Source of the DNA: Acidobacteriaceae bacterium
GTDB taxonomy: Bacteria; Acidobacteriota; Terriglobia; Terriglobales; Acidobacteriaceae
DNA: 15,597 bases
NCBI GenBank assembly: GCA_003154055.1
Contig: PMCH01000360.1
Location: 806 to 16,402 of the forward strand
Reading direction: 5' to 3'
Shown piece after piece: positions 1-6,572 of the stretch. The notes beneath the pieces are model-generated. The model was not told the origin of the DNA. It saw only the letters and a program-made list of their open reading frames with translations, and made no database searches. The position numbers were made by a program, and so were the translations under genes. Position 1 is the first letter of the stretch; the number at the start of each line of letters is the position of its first letter.

Positions 1-334
1 CGAAATGGCGCATGTTGAGCACGCGCCGGCCCGCTTCACGTACCACCGCGAACGCCTCGACCAGCAGTTCGTTGAGCACTTCCTGGAGAGCCTTGTAACG
101 TTCGGTCTCGATCTCCGCCCGGCGGTCCGGATCGGCGTCCGCCTCGTCGGCGATGCGGCCAAGCCGCTCCTGGATGCGGGCGCGGAATTCATCGGTCTTG
201 GCGCGCAACTGGTCGTCGGAGAGCTTCTTTATCTCCGGCTCCAGCGCGCTGATGGCCTCCACGCGAGGCAGCATGCGCTTGACTTCCCGCTCGTTCTTGG
301 TCCCGAAGACCTTACCTAGCAGCGTATTGATCAA
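1..334 (-). CDS. secA: Protein translocase ATPase SecA, N-terminal 111 residues (partial)
   Basis: SecA is the cytoplasmic motor ATPase that drives preproteins through SecYEG. The visible part reads LINTLLGKVFGTKNERE at the N-terminus and ends in AFAVVREAGRRVLNMRHF. These match the SecA N-terminal helix and the lead-in to the first DEAD motor domain; the next residue in the family is normally Asp of MRHFDVQ, and position 1 supplies its first base. Between them lies a roughly 28-residue charged stretch (about residues 63-90) that E. coli SecA lacks. The start is TTG at 334: the frame is closed by TGA at 349-347 upstream, and an AAGGA ribosome-binding site lies 8 nt before the TTG (347-343). 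Catalytic Walker motifs lie off the left edge. It is divergent from the lipid-enzyme gene at 529. Identity is nearly certain. Confidence 0.95.
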   Translation of the reverse strand, partial: MINTLLGKVFGTKNEREVKRMLPRVEAISALEPEIKKLSDDQLRAKTDEFRARIQERLGRIADEADADPDRRAEIETERYKALQEVLNELLVEAFAVVREAGRRVLNMRHF

Positions 335-489
335 ACCTGAAATCCTTCAGAGGACACGCGTCCCAAGGGTATGGGTAAAAGCCTAGCATATTAGATGCGG
401 CAGGATTGGAGTTGGACTTGGCTACCTGGCTTCGCGGGCTTCTTTTGGCAGACCCACAGTCCTCAGGTTCTGATCGGCGTGCGTCCTAG

Positions 490-516
490 TTTTCACCAGC
501 CTCTCTTTAGTATATT
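490..516 (+). promoter_or_regulatory. Possible weak promoter for the ligase-ACP-acyltransferase gene
   Basis: A TATATT hexamer (511-516, five of six matches to the -10 consensus) is preceded by TTTTCA (490-495, four of six to the -35) with a short 15-nt spacer. The predicted start would lie about 6 nt before the ATG at 529. There is no Shine-Dalgarno sequence in front of that ATG, so the transcript would be nearly leaderless. The spacer is shorter than ideal, so this is tentative. Confidence 0.3.
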
Positions 517-528
517 CACCTCCGACCC

Positions 529-3276
529 ATGCCCAGCTTCTACGAGCGGTTTCAGGAATCTGCCCGTAAGTTCCCCAACAATGTCGCCCTCGAAATCCAG
601 CGCCAGGATGCAGTGGAGCGCCTCACCTTCGCCGAGCTGACGCTCATGGCCGAGAGCGTCGGGGGCTGGCTTTCCACGCGCACAGACCGCGACGCCCGCG
701 TGGCAATCCTGGCCGCAAACCATCCCCGATGGGTAGCCGCCTACCTTGGAATCGTCTGCGCCGGACGGATCGCTGTACCTCTCGACACCGCATTCCAAGC
801 CGACCAGGTCAAGAAGTTGCTCCAGGATGGCGGGGTCTCCCTGTTGTTTTGCGATGTGAAGCATTTGTCCGTGGCAGCAGAAGCCGTACGGGGACTGAAT
901 GTCGGCTTGGTGATGACCTCGGCCGCCGTCGAACAGACGGCCGATCCCACCCAGTTCGCTGGCGACCTGGACTCGATCTATGCCACTGGGCCGGCCGGAT
1001 TTCAGCCCGTGGTACCACGCGAAGACGATCTCGCTGCCCTCCTCTATACCTCCGGCACCACCGCCGATCCCAAGGGGGTGATGCTGACTCACGGCAACCT
1101 GGTGGGCGAAGCGAATGCGGTTTTCGGCGTGATTTCCATCGGGCCCAGTGACGCGCTGCTCGGCATTCTCCCCATGTTTCACGTGCTGGCCCAGATGGCG
1201 AACTTGTTTTTGCCTCTCTGTAACGGCGCTCGCGTCGTCTATCTCGAAACGCTGAACACCACCGAACTGCTGCGCGCTTTGCAAGAGCGCGAAATCACGA
1301 CGTTCTGTGTTGTCCCGCAATTCTTCTATCTGATCCACGAAAAGATATTCAAAGAACTCAACAAGAAAGGCCCTCTGGTCGGTTCCCTGGTCCGGCGGTT
1401 GATGGCGTTGAACCGCCTTCTGCGGCGCTTTGGCATCAATGCCGGCAAACTCTTCTTTGGAAAAATTCATTCCACCTTCGGGCCGCGCATGCGGTACCTG
1501 GTCACGGGCGGCTCGCGCTTCGATAACGAAATCGCCCGCGACTTCCATTCCTTCGGCATCGACATTCTCAACGCCTACGGCCTGACCGAGACGACCGGCG
1601 GTGCCTTCGTCAGTCTTCCCGGCAACGTCGTGATCGGTTCGGTCGGACCGCCCCTGCCCACCGTGGAAGTGCGCATCGTCGATCCTCAGCCAATCGAAGA
1701 AGGAGGTGTCGCGGCGGGTGAGATCGCTTTGCGCGCGCCCATCGTAATGAAGGGCTACTGGAAGCGTCCCGAGGCCACGGCAGAAGTTCTCCGCGACGGC
1801 TGGTTCTACACTGGCGACCTGGGCTATCTCGATTCGGAGCGGAATCTCTTCATCACGGGTCGCCGCAAGGAAGTGATCGTCCTCGCCAACGGGAAGAATG
1901 TTTATCCTGACGAAATCGAAGCCCACTACCAGAAATCGCCGTTCATCAAGGAAATTTGCGTGATGTCACTGGAGTCACGGCCCGGCGACCCTACCAGCGA
2001 GCGCCTGTACGCGGTGATCGTGCCCAATTTCGAAGTGCTGCGCGAGCGCAAGATCGTAAACTCGAAAGAGTCAATCCGTTTCGATATTGAAAGCCTCTCC
2101 CACAAGATCGCCTCCACCAAGCGCCTGGGCGGCTACGAAATCTGGCAGGAGGATCTGCCCCGCACCACCACCCGCAAGCTGAAGCGCTTCCAGATCGAAA
2201 GGAAAGTGCGCGACTCGCATAAACAAGGCGGCGACGCAGACATCGGCACCGAGAAGCCGCTCACCGACGATGAACGCGCATGGCTCGCTCGTGACGACGT
2301 CAAACGCGCCCTGGAAGTCGTACGCGAGGCCTCCCGCAACAAGCTTGCCGAAATCCGGCCCGCACACAACCTGGAACTCGATCTTGGCCTCGATTCGATG
2401 CAGCGCGTCGAGTTGCTGACGGCGCTCGAACAGCAACTGGGCGGCGATGTCCCGGAAGCACAACTGGCCGACGCCTACACCGTCCGCGACTTGGTGGACG
2501 CCATCCTGGCAAGCACCGGCCCTGGCGAGGGTCGCGCGAAGGCGGCGGCTCCGCCCTGGTCCACCATTCTTGCCGAGCCCGTGACCGATCCCGGGGTGCT
2601 CGAACTGGCCCGCCACAACTGGTTTTCAGAAGTCTTTTTCTTCATGCTCGGACGGTTCATCAGTCTGTTTGCGCTCGACCGCTTCCATCTGAAAGTGCGT
2701 GGCCTGGAGAACCTGCCCACCAAGGGACCGTACCTGCTGTGCTCCAACCATCAGAGCTACTTTGATCCCATCGTGATGGCGGCCTCCCTCCCGTGGCGTA
2801 TCTTCCGCGATACTTTCGCGCTTGGCACCAGCGACATTTTCGGCGATGGATTCATGCGCCGGCTGGCACGCTGGATTCGCGTGGTCGTGCTCGATCCGGA
2901 CGCCAACCTGATTCCCGCCATGCGTGCCGGCGCTTACGGCCTCCGCCAGGGCCGGGTCCTGATCCTTTATCCGGAGGGTGAGCGCTCCGACACCGGCCAG
3001 CCCAGGGTATTCAAGAAGGGCGCCGCCATCCTCTCCATCCATGAGCAGGCGCCGATTGTGCCGGTGGCCATCGAAGGCTTCTATGAGGCATGGCCGCGCC
3101 ACACGAAGTTTCCGAAATTGTCGAACCTGCAACTGGTGTTCGGCAAGCCGATCAGCCCGCCGCCCGTCAGCGAGGCCAGCGAAGCTAGCTATGAAAAACT
3201 CACCGCGGATTTGAAATCGAGAGTAGTAACAATGTGGGAAGACTTGCGAAAGAAAAGGGTCACCGAATCCTGGTGA
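529..3276 (+). CDS. Three-module acyl-adenylate ligase / acyl carrier protein / PlsC-type acyltransferase
   Basis: This 915-residue fusion should activate a fatty acid with ATP, hold it on its own carrier and transfer it to a (lyso)phospholipid or glycerol-phosphate acceptor. Module 1 (about 1-560) is an ANL-family AMP-binding ligase: phosphate loop YTSGTTADPKG at 173-183, adenine motif NAYGLTET at 348-355, TGD at 428-430 and hinge GRRKEV from 444, with the likely catalytic Lys in GKNVYP (455-460). Module 2 (about 585-665) is an acyl carrier domain with DLGLDS, phosphopantetheine Ser623. Module 3 (about 700-905) is a PlsC acyltransferase with HX4D (NHQSYFDP, His741/Asp746) and EGXR (EGER, 816-819). 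E. coli Aas has the reverse order (acyltransferase first) and no internal ACP. The start is the family-like MPSFYERFQESARKFPNNVA; no Shine-Dalgarno is visible. It ends 12 bp from the convergent gene. Substrate and acceptor are not deducible. Confidence 0.9.
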   Translation: MPSFYERFQESARKFPNNVALEIQRQDAVERLTFAELTLMAESVGGWLSTRTDRDARVAILAANHPRWVAAYLGIVCAGRIAVPLDTAFQADQVKKLLQDGGVSLLFCDVKHLSVAAEAVRGLNVGLVMTSAAVEQTADPTQFAGDLDSIYATGPAGFQPVVPREDDLAALLYTSGTTADPKGVMLTHGNLVGEANAVFGVISIGPSDALLGILPMFHVLAQMANLFLPLCNGARVVYLETLNTTELLRALQEREITTFCVVPQFFYLIHEKIFKELNKKGPLVGSLVRRLMALNRLLRRFGINAGKLFFGKIHSTFGPRMRYLVTGGSRFDNEIARDFHSFGIDILNAYGLTETTGGAFVSLPGNVVIGSVGPPLPTVEVRIVDPQPIEEGGVAAGEIALRAPIVMKGYWKRPEATAEVLRDGWFYTGDLGYLDSERNLFITGRRKEVIVLANGKNVYPDEIEAHYQKSPFIKEICVMSLESRPGDPTSERLYAVIVPNFEVLRERKIVNSKESIRFDIESLSHKIASTKRLGGYEIWQEDLPRTTTRKLKRFQIERKVRDSHKQGGDADIGTEKPLTDDERAWLARDDVKRALEVVREASRNKLAEIRPAHNLELDLGLDSMQRVELLTALEQQLGGDVPEAQLADAYTVRDLVDAILASTGPGEGRAKAAAPPWSTILAEPVTDPGVLELARHNWFSEVFFFMLGRFISLFALDRFHLKVRGLENLPTKGPYLLCSNHQSYFDPIVMAASLPWRIFRDTFALGTSDIFGDGFMRRLARWIRVVVLDPDANLIPAMRAGAYGLRQGRVLILYPEGERSDTGQPRVFKKGAAILSIHEQAPIVPVAIEGFYEAWPRHTKFPKLSNLQLVFGKPISPPPVSEASEASYEKLTADLKSRVVTMWEDLRKKRVTESW

Positions 3277-3277
3277 A

Positions 3278-3304
3278 GGGCGGCGGCGTTACTCGCCGGC
3301 GCCC
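3278..3304. terminator. GC-rich hairpin between convergent genes
   Basis: GGGCGGCGGCG at 3278-3288 pairs with CGCCGGCGCCC at 3294-3304 with one G-G mismatch and a 5-nt loop. It starts one base after the stop of the lipid enzyme and runs over the last codons of the gene on the other strand. It could end transcription from both sides, but neither strand has a T-tract after it, so intrinsic termination is uncertain. Confidence 0.4.
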
Positions 3305-4203
3305 ACGCCCCGGGCACGCTCGCCGAAGGCCTTGACGAACGCATCCACGACGCCGGTGTGGTACTTCTCGCCCGATCCGGCCACTATCATCTCCTCGGCC
3401 TGCTCCGGCGACAGTGCCTTGCCGCTATTGCCGCTGGTCAGTTTCTGGTACGCGTCCGCGACCGCCAGGATGTGCGCTTCCATCGGCACGTTGATGGCCC
3501 GCGCCCCTTCCTGCAGCAGAATCTGTTGCGCTGCGATAATCGGAATCACCCGCCGCAGCGATCCACCCATATTTTGGGCGCGCGGGTCGACCTTGCGGCC
3601 CTTGCGGAAGCTGGCCACGATTTCGTCGCGCGAGACATTGGCCGCCTTGTAAAGAATGTCGTTGCTGATCCCCAGCCTGCTCAGGTCGCGTAACAACGCG
3701 GCCGACCGCAGGGCTTCGGTGCGCTCGGAGCCAAGATCCATCGTGTCCGCAATCTTGGTGGCAAAAATGGACACTCGATAGCTGTCACTCTGGCTGAATT
3801 TCTCGCTGGCCAGAAAGTGCTGGATGACCACCAGCAGGCTGCCGAAACTCTCGCGCACATCCGCCGTCATCGCCTGGGTGCGCTCATACAGAGTGCCCAT
3901 GGCATAACTGGTCACAACCAGCATGCCGGCCCACACGGCCAAGTCGAACAGGTTCTCGTAGGGCAGCACCAGGGTGCGGTGGGCGGGCATCAGATTGTCG
4001 AAGAAGTTCAGCAGGACAACCAGAAACACGCACGCGAAGGCGGTCAGCGTGGCATGCCGGCGTCCGAAATAATAGGCCGAATAAAGGGTGGGCAGAAAGT
4101 AAAAACAGAGCGCCATGCGCAGCGATCCGGCGAAATACTGGATTGCCGCCGCGATGGCAAACAGCGACAGCAACAGCAGAAGTTCTTTCCAGATCTTGCT
4201 CAT
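3289..4203 (-). CDS. Membrane protein with degenerate HD-GYP-like domain
   Basis: This is a 304-residue protein with about four hydrophobic helices in the first 105 residues (near 7-25, 30-48, 51-68 and 86-104), resembling sensor membrane domains of the DUF4118/KdpD type. A short linker leads to a cytoplasmic domain (about 115-295) with the skeleton of an HD-GYP c-di-GMP phosphodiesterase: ILAVADAYQKLTSG at 245-258, then a spaced A..MI.AGSGEKYHTGVVDAF. The metal-binding residues are gone. The usual LHDIGK reads LRDLSRLG (Arg172-Asp173), and the HHE and GYP motifs are absent from the shortened middle. It is therefore probably a catalytically dead receptor or scaffold. GAGG-like GAGG at 4214-4211 lies 7 nt before the ATG. 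Family assignment is by motif spacing; signal and partner are unknown. Confidence 0.7.
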   Translation of the reverse strand: MSKIWKELLLLLSLFAIAAAIQYFAGSLRMALCFYFLPTLYSAYYFGRRHATLTAFACVFLVVLLNFFDNLMPAHRTLVLPYENLFDLAVWAGMLVVTSYAMGTLYERTQAMTADVRESFGSLLVVIQHFLASEKFSQSDSYRVSIFATKIADTMDLGSERTEALRSAALLRDLSRLGISNDILYKAANVSRDEIVASFRKGRKVDPRAQNMGGSLRRVIPIIAAQQILLQEGARAINVPMEAHILAVADAYQKLTSGNSGKALSPEQAEEMIVAGSGEKYHTGVVDAFVKAFGERARGVGAGE

Positions 4204-4361
4204 CTCGGAGCCTCAGTCAGGGTGCGTGATGGACCGTGAAAAGACACTTTGGTCTCTCCCTAAATGCTGACTGATACAAGGGTTTGCACAAAGTTACGCA
4301 GGTAACGGTGCTCGTCCGTGAGGAGAACGATGGGCCATGTACTGCGTGCGGCTGGAGGGCT

Positions 4362-5294
4362 CTACTTGGCCCGCGGGTGCGTCTGGTCGTACACGTTCAT
4401 GACGTGCTTCACGGAGAGCTGGGTATAGCGCTGCGTCGTCGCCAATCGCTCGTGGCCCAGCAATTCCTGGATGGCGCGCAGGTCGGCGCCTTCCTCCAGC
4501 ATGTGCGTGCCGAAGGCGTGGCGCAGGGTGTGCGGATGCACGTCGGGTGACAGTCCCTTGGCAACCGCAATGCGCTTGACGATCCGTCCCACGCTGCGGG
4601 TGGTAAGCCGCCCGCCTCGCTGGTTGATCAGCAACGCGGGCGTGGTCTTTTTCACGGTCGCCAGCAGTTGCTGACGCCAAGGCAGGTACGTCACCAGCGC
4701 GACTCGGGCCGATCCGCCGAACGGAACGTAGCGCTCCTTCTTCCCTTTCCCGCGAATCAGAATGGCTTCGGCACTCATGCGGATGTCGTCCAGGCTGATG
4801 CCCACCAGCTCCGAGTTGCGAATACCACATCCGTAAAGCAATTCCATCATCAACCGGTCGCGCTCCGGGAAGGACGCAACCTCCGGCATCTTGCCGTCGA
4901 GCACGGAGTTCATCTCTTCGATCGTCGGTACGCGCGGGAGTTTCTTTGCCAACTTCGGCGTGGAGACAAGTTTCGCCGGATTCTGCTCCACCACGCCTTC
5001 CTGCGCCAGCCACCGATAGAGCGAGCGCACCGCCGCGAGCGCCCGCGCAACCGAAGTCTTGCCCAGACCTTTGTCGTAGAGATGCGAAAGAAAACCGCGG
5101 ATGGCGATGTGGTCAATCGTCTTCCAGTCGCGCGACCCAACGTAAGCGGCAAAAACGTCGAGGTCGCCGGCATATGCCTTGATGGTGTGCGGGGAAGCGT
5201 TACCTTCCCGCAGATGGCGGAGGAAGTCGTCGGTGGCGCGCTCGACGACAGTTCTGTGCGTATTCTGTCTCGCTCGCAGTAGGCTCGATGCCAT
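4362..5294 (-). CDS. xerC: Tyrosine recombinase XerC
   Basis: XerC is one of the two tyrosine recombinases that resolve chromosome dimers at dif near the terminus. This 310-residue protein has the SAM-like DNA-binding N-terminal domain (about 17-100) and a catalytic domain with the full set of active-site residues: Arg159 (GCGIRNSEL), Lys183 (RGKGKKER), His255 and Arg258 (HPHTLRHAF), His281 (LLGHERL) and nucleophile Tyr290 (TTQRYTQ). The C-terminus VYDQTHPRAK is typical of XerC rather than XerD. The start chosen is ATG at 5294, which shares its A with the TGA stop of xerD (TGATG), implying translational coupling. A TTG one codon upstream (5297) is the alternative. It lies downstream of xerD in a two-gene operon. 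Confidence 0.92.
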   Translation of the reverse strand: MASSLLRARQNTHRTVVERATDDFLRHLREGNASPHTIKAYAGDLDVFAAYVGSRDWKTIDHIAIRGFLSHLYDKGLGKTSVARALAAVRSLYRWLAQEGVVEQNPAKLVSTPKLAKKLPRVPTIEEMNSVLDGKMPEVASFPERDRLMMELLYGCGIRNSELVGISLDDIRMSAEAILIRGKGKKERYVPFGGSARVALVTYLPWRQQLLATVKKTTPALLINQRGGRLTTRSVGRIVKRIAVAKGLSPDVHPHTLRHAFGTHMLEEGADLRAIQELLGHERLATTQRYTQLSVKHVMNVYDQTHPRAK

Positions 5295-6244
5295 CAATCC
5301 GGCCCCCTGTCGCCTGCCACCTGCGACCTGCGACCTGCTCTTGGATGATGCTTCGCATACACGCTCTTCAGCCGGTCAAGTGCCACGTGCGTATAGATCT
5401 GCGTAGTCGAAATGTCAGAGTGGCCGAGGATCGTCTGCACCGTTCGCAGGTCGGCTCCGTTTTCCACCATGTGCGTGGCGCAGGAGTGCCGCAGCATGTG
5501 CGGGCTGGCATGACGCCCCGAGGGGAGCGATGCCGTTCCCACCACCTGCCATATTCGCTGGCGCGTAAGACGGCGTCCTCCAACCCCTGTAAACAGCAGC
5601 GGCGAACTCCTCTTCCTGGAAAGCGCTTCCCGGCTATCTCTCAAGTATTGCTGTAATGCTTTCTGCGCCGGTACGCCCAGCGGCACCATGCGTTCTTTGT
5701 CGCCCTTGCCGCGCACCAGGATGTACCCCATATCAAGCTTAAGGTCCTCAAGACGCGCGTCGGCGACTTCGGAAACGCGCACTCCGCCCGCGTAAAGCAG
5801 TTCCAGAATAGCGCGGTCCCTGAGGGCCAGCGCCTGAGCACGCGCAGAATCATTTCTTGGCTCTGCGCCAGCCAGCGTGGCTTCCACTTCGTCACGGCTC
5901 AGCGATTTCGGCAGCACCTTCCACTGCTTGGGAGAGTCAATATTGAGGGTCGGGTCTTTTTCTACCTTGCCGTCGAGCAACAGATACCGATACAGATGCC
6001 GGATCGCCGACAGCTTTCTTCCCACCGAGCGCCCGTCGAGCTGGTTCGAAAACAATTCCTGAATGAAGTCGCGCACGTCTTCGCGTCGCGCGTCTGCCAG
6101 CACTCGTTTCTTCTTTTCCAGGAATTCTGCGAACTGCGCGAGGTCGCCGGTATAGGCCGCGATCGTTAACTTGGCCGACCCGCGCTCCACCCGCAGGTAG
6201 TCCAGGAACGCGGAAAGCGCACGCGCATTGGCATCGGAAGCCAT
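5294..6244 (-). CDS. xerD: Tyrosine recombinase XerD
   Basis: XerD is the partner recombinase of XerC at dif and is normally activated by FtsK. This 316-residue protein carries Arg156 (GGVRVSEV), Lys180 (RGKGDKER), His249 and Arg252 (SPHMLRH), His275 (LGHSDIS) and nucleophile Tyr284 (TTQIYTH). These spacings are exactly those I recall for E. coli XerD. The C-terminus KSVYAKHHPRA is the normal XerD end, and 13 further residues follow, encoded by a heptanucleotide tandem repeat. The start chosen is ATG at 6244 (MASDANARALSAFLDYL), which fits family length. A GTG at 6376 would add 44 residues unlike any Xer protein. No Shine-Dalgarno precedes 6244. A CATACT hexamer at 6256-6251 would place a start site on the ATG, but no -35 goes with it. 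Confidence 0.93.
   Translation of the reverse strand: MASDANARALSAFLDYLRVERGSAKLTIAAYTGDLAQFAEFLEKKKRVLADARREDVRDFIQELFSNQLDGRSVGRKLSAIRHLYRYLLLDGKVEKDPTLNIDSPKQWKVLPKSLSRDEVEATLAGAEPRNDSARAQALALRDRAILELLYAGGVRVSEVADARLEDLKLDMGYILVRGKGDKERMVPLGVPAQKALQQYLRDSREALSRKRSSPLLFTGVGGRRLTRQRIWQVVGTASLPSGRHASPHMLRHSCATHMVENGADLRTVQTILGHSDISTTQIYTHVALDRLKSVYAKHHPRAGRRSQVAGDRGPD
5311..5338. repeat. Heptanucleotide tandem repeat at the 3' end of xerD
   Basis: Four 7-bp units ending in CCTGC (cgCCTGC, caCCTGC, gaCCTGC, gaCCTGC) lie back to back; on the coding strand the unit is GCAGGTC-like. They encode most of the extra residues after the standard XerD terminus. Seven is not a multiple of three, so gain or loss of one unit shifts the reading frame at the xerD end and alters coupling to xerC. 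Confidence 0.7.
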
Positions 6245-6572
6245 ACAGAAAGTATGCGCGTTATCAGACACTCTCGGGAGTAACGAACCGGGTGCTGCAA
6301 CAATCCGGGAAGCAATCATGTGGGATTTAACGTGGCGCAGCACTGCAACCGCTGCCTTTTGCCCCGGAACATTCACCGCCAGATGCTAGCCGCGAAGCGG
6401 CGCAAGAATGAAGCCCACGGCGCAAGCCGTGGGTAAGAGCAGGAAACGGATCAAAGCCCCAGCGGGGCGAAAGACCAACGCGCCCAACCTCTTCAGCAGC
6501 CTTTCCATCGTCCCCTCGATGTTATCTTTGTTGGTTAGTTCGCAGACTCCGAATACGTCGGCAACCACATTC
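6245..6572. other. Divergent intergenic region between xerD and the kinase-RapZ gene
   Basis: These 328 bp have no convincing gene. They hold the 5' flank of xerD (no clear sigma-70 promoter seen), a cluster of three hairpins at 6389-6468 and the leader of the kinase gene. The frame of the kinase stays open upstream to an ATG at 6408. However, its first 55 codons are made largely of the hairpin repeats and resemble nothing in the family, so I treat them as noncoding. Confidence 0.55.
6389..6468. repeat. Triple-hairpin REP-like element
   Basis: Three inverted repeats stand in a row. GCCGC/GCGGC with a 3-nt loop lies at 6389-6401. CCCACGGC/GCCGTGGG with a GCAA tetraloop lies at 6414-6433 (8 perfect pairs). 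GCCCC/GGGGC with a 3-nt loop lies at 6456-6468. Short GC-rich hairpins with AAG-type flanks of this sort resemble dispersed REP-like elements moved by Y1 (RAYT) transposases; no transposase is in this window. Alternatively, on the plus strand they would form a structured 5' leader for the kinase mRNA if transcription starts upstream of them. Confidence 0.65.

Noticed and set aside
493..1926. Long open frame (477 codons) on the minus strand inside the ligase-ACP-acyltransferase gene
   Set aside because: It lies antisense to a protein with clear catalytic motifs; its translation shows no family features and is a codon-bias shadow of the GC-rich gene.
4204..4361. Small gene or RNA between the HD-GYP-like gene and xerC
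   Set aside because: Short frames there overlap xerC or lack a start with a ribosome-binding site; no strong hairpin seen.
6245..6376. GTG start for xerD at 6376
   Set aside because: It adds 44 residues not found in Xer recombinases; the ATG at 6244 gives a family-sized protein.
6408..6572. N-terminal extension of the kinase from an ATG at 6408
   Set aside because: The 55 extra codons come from hairpin repeats and low-complexity sequence; homology begins at 6573.
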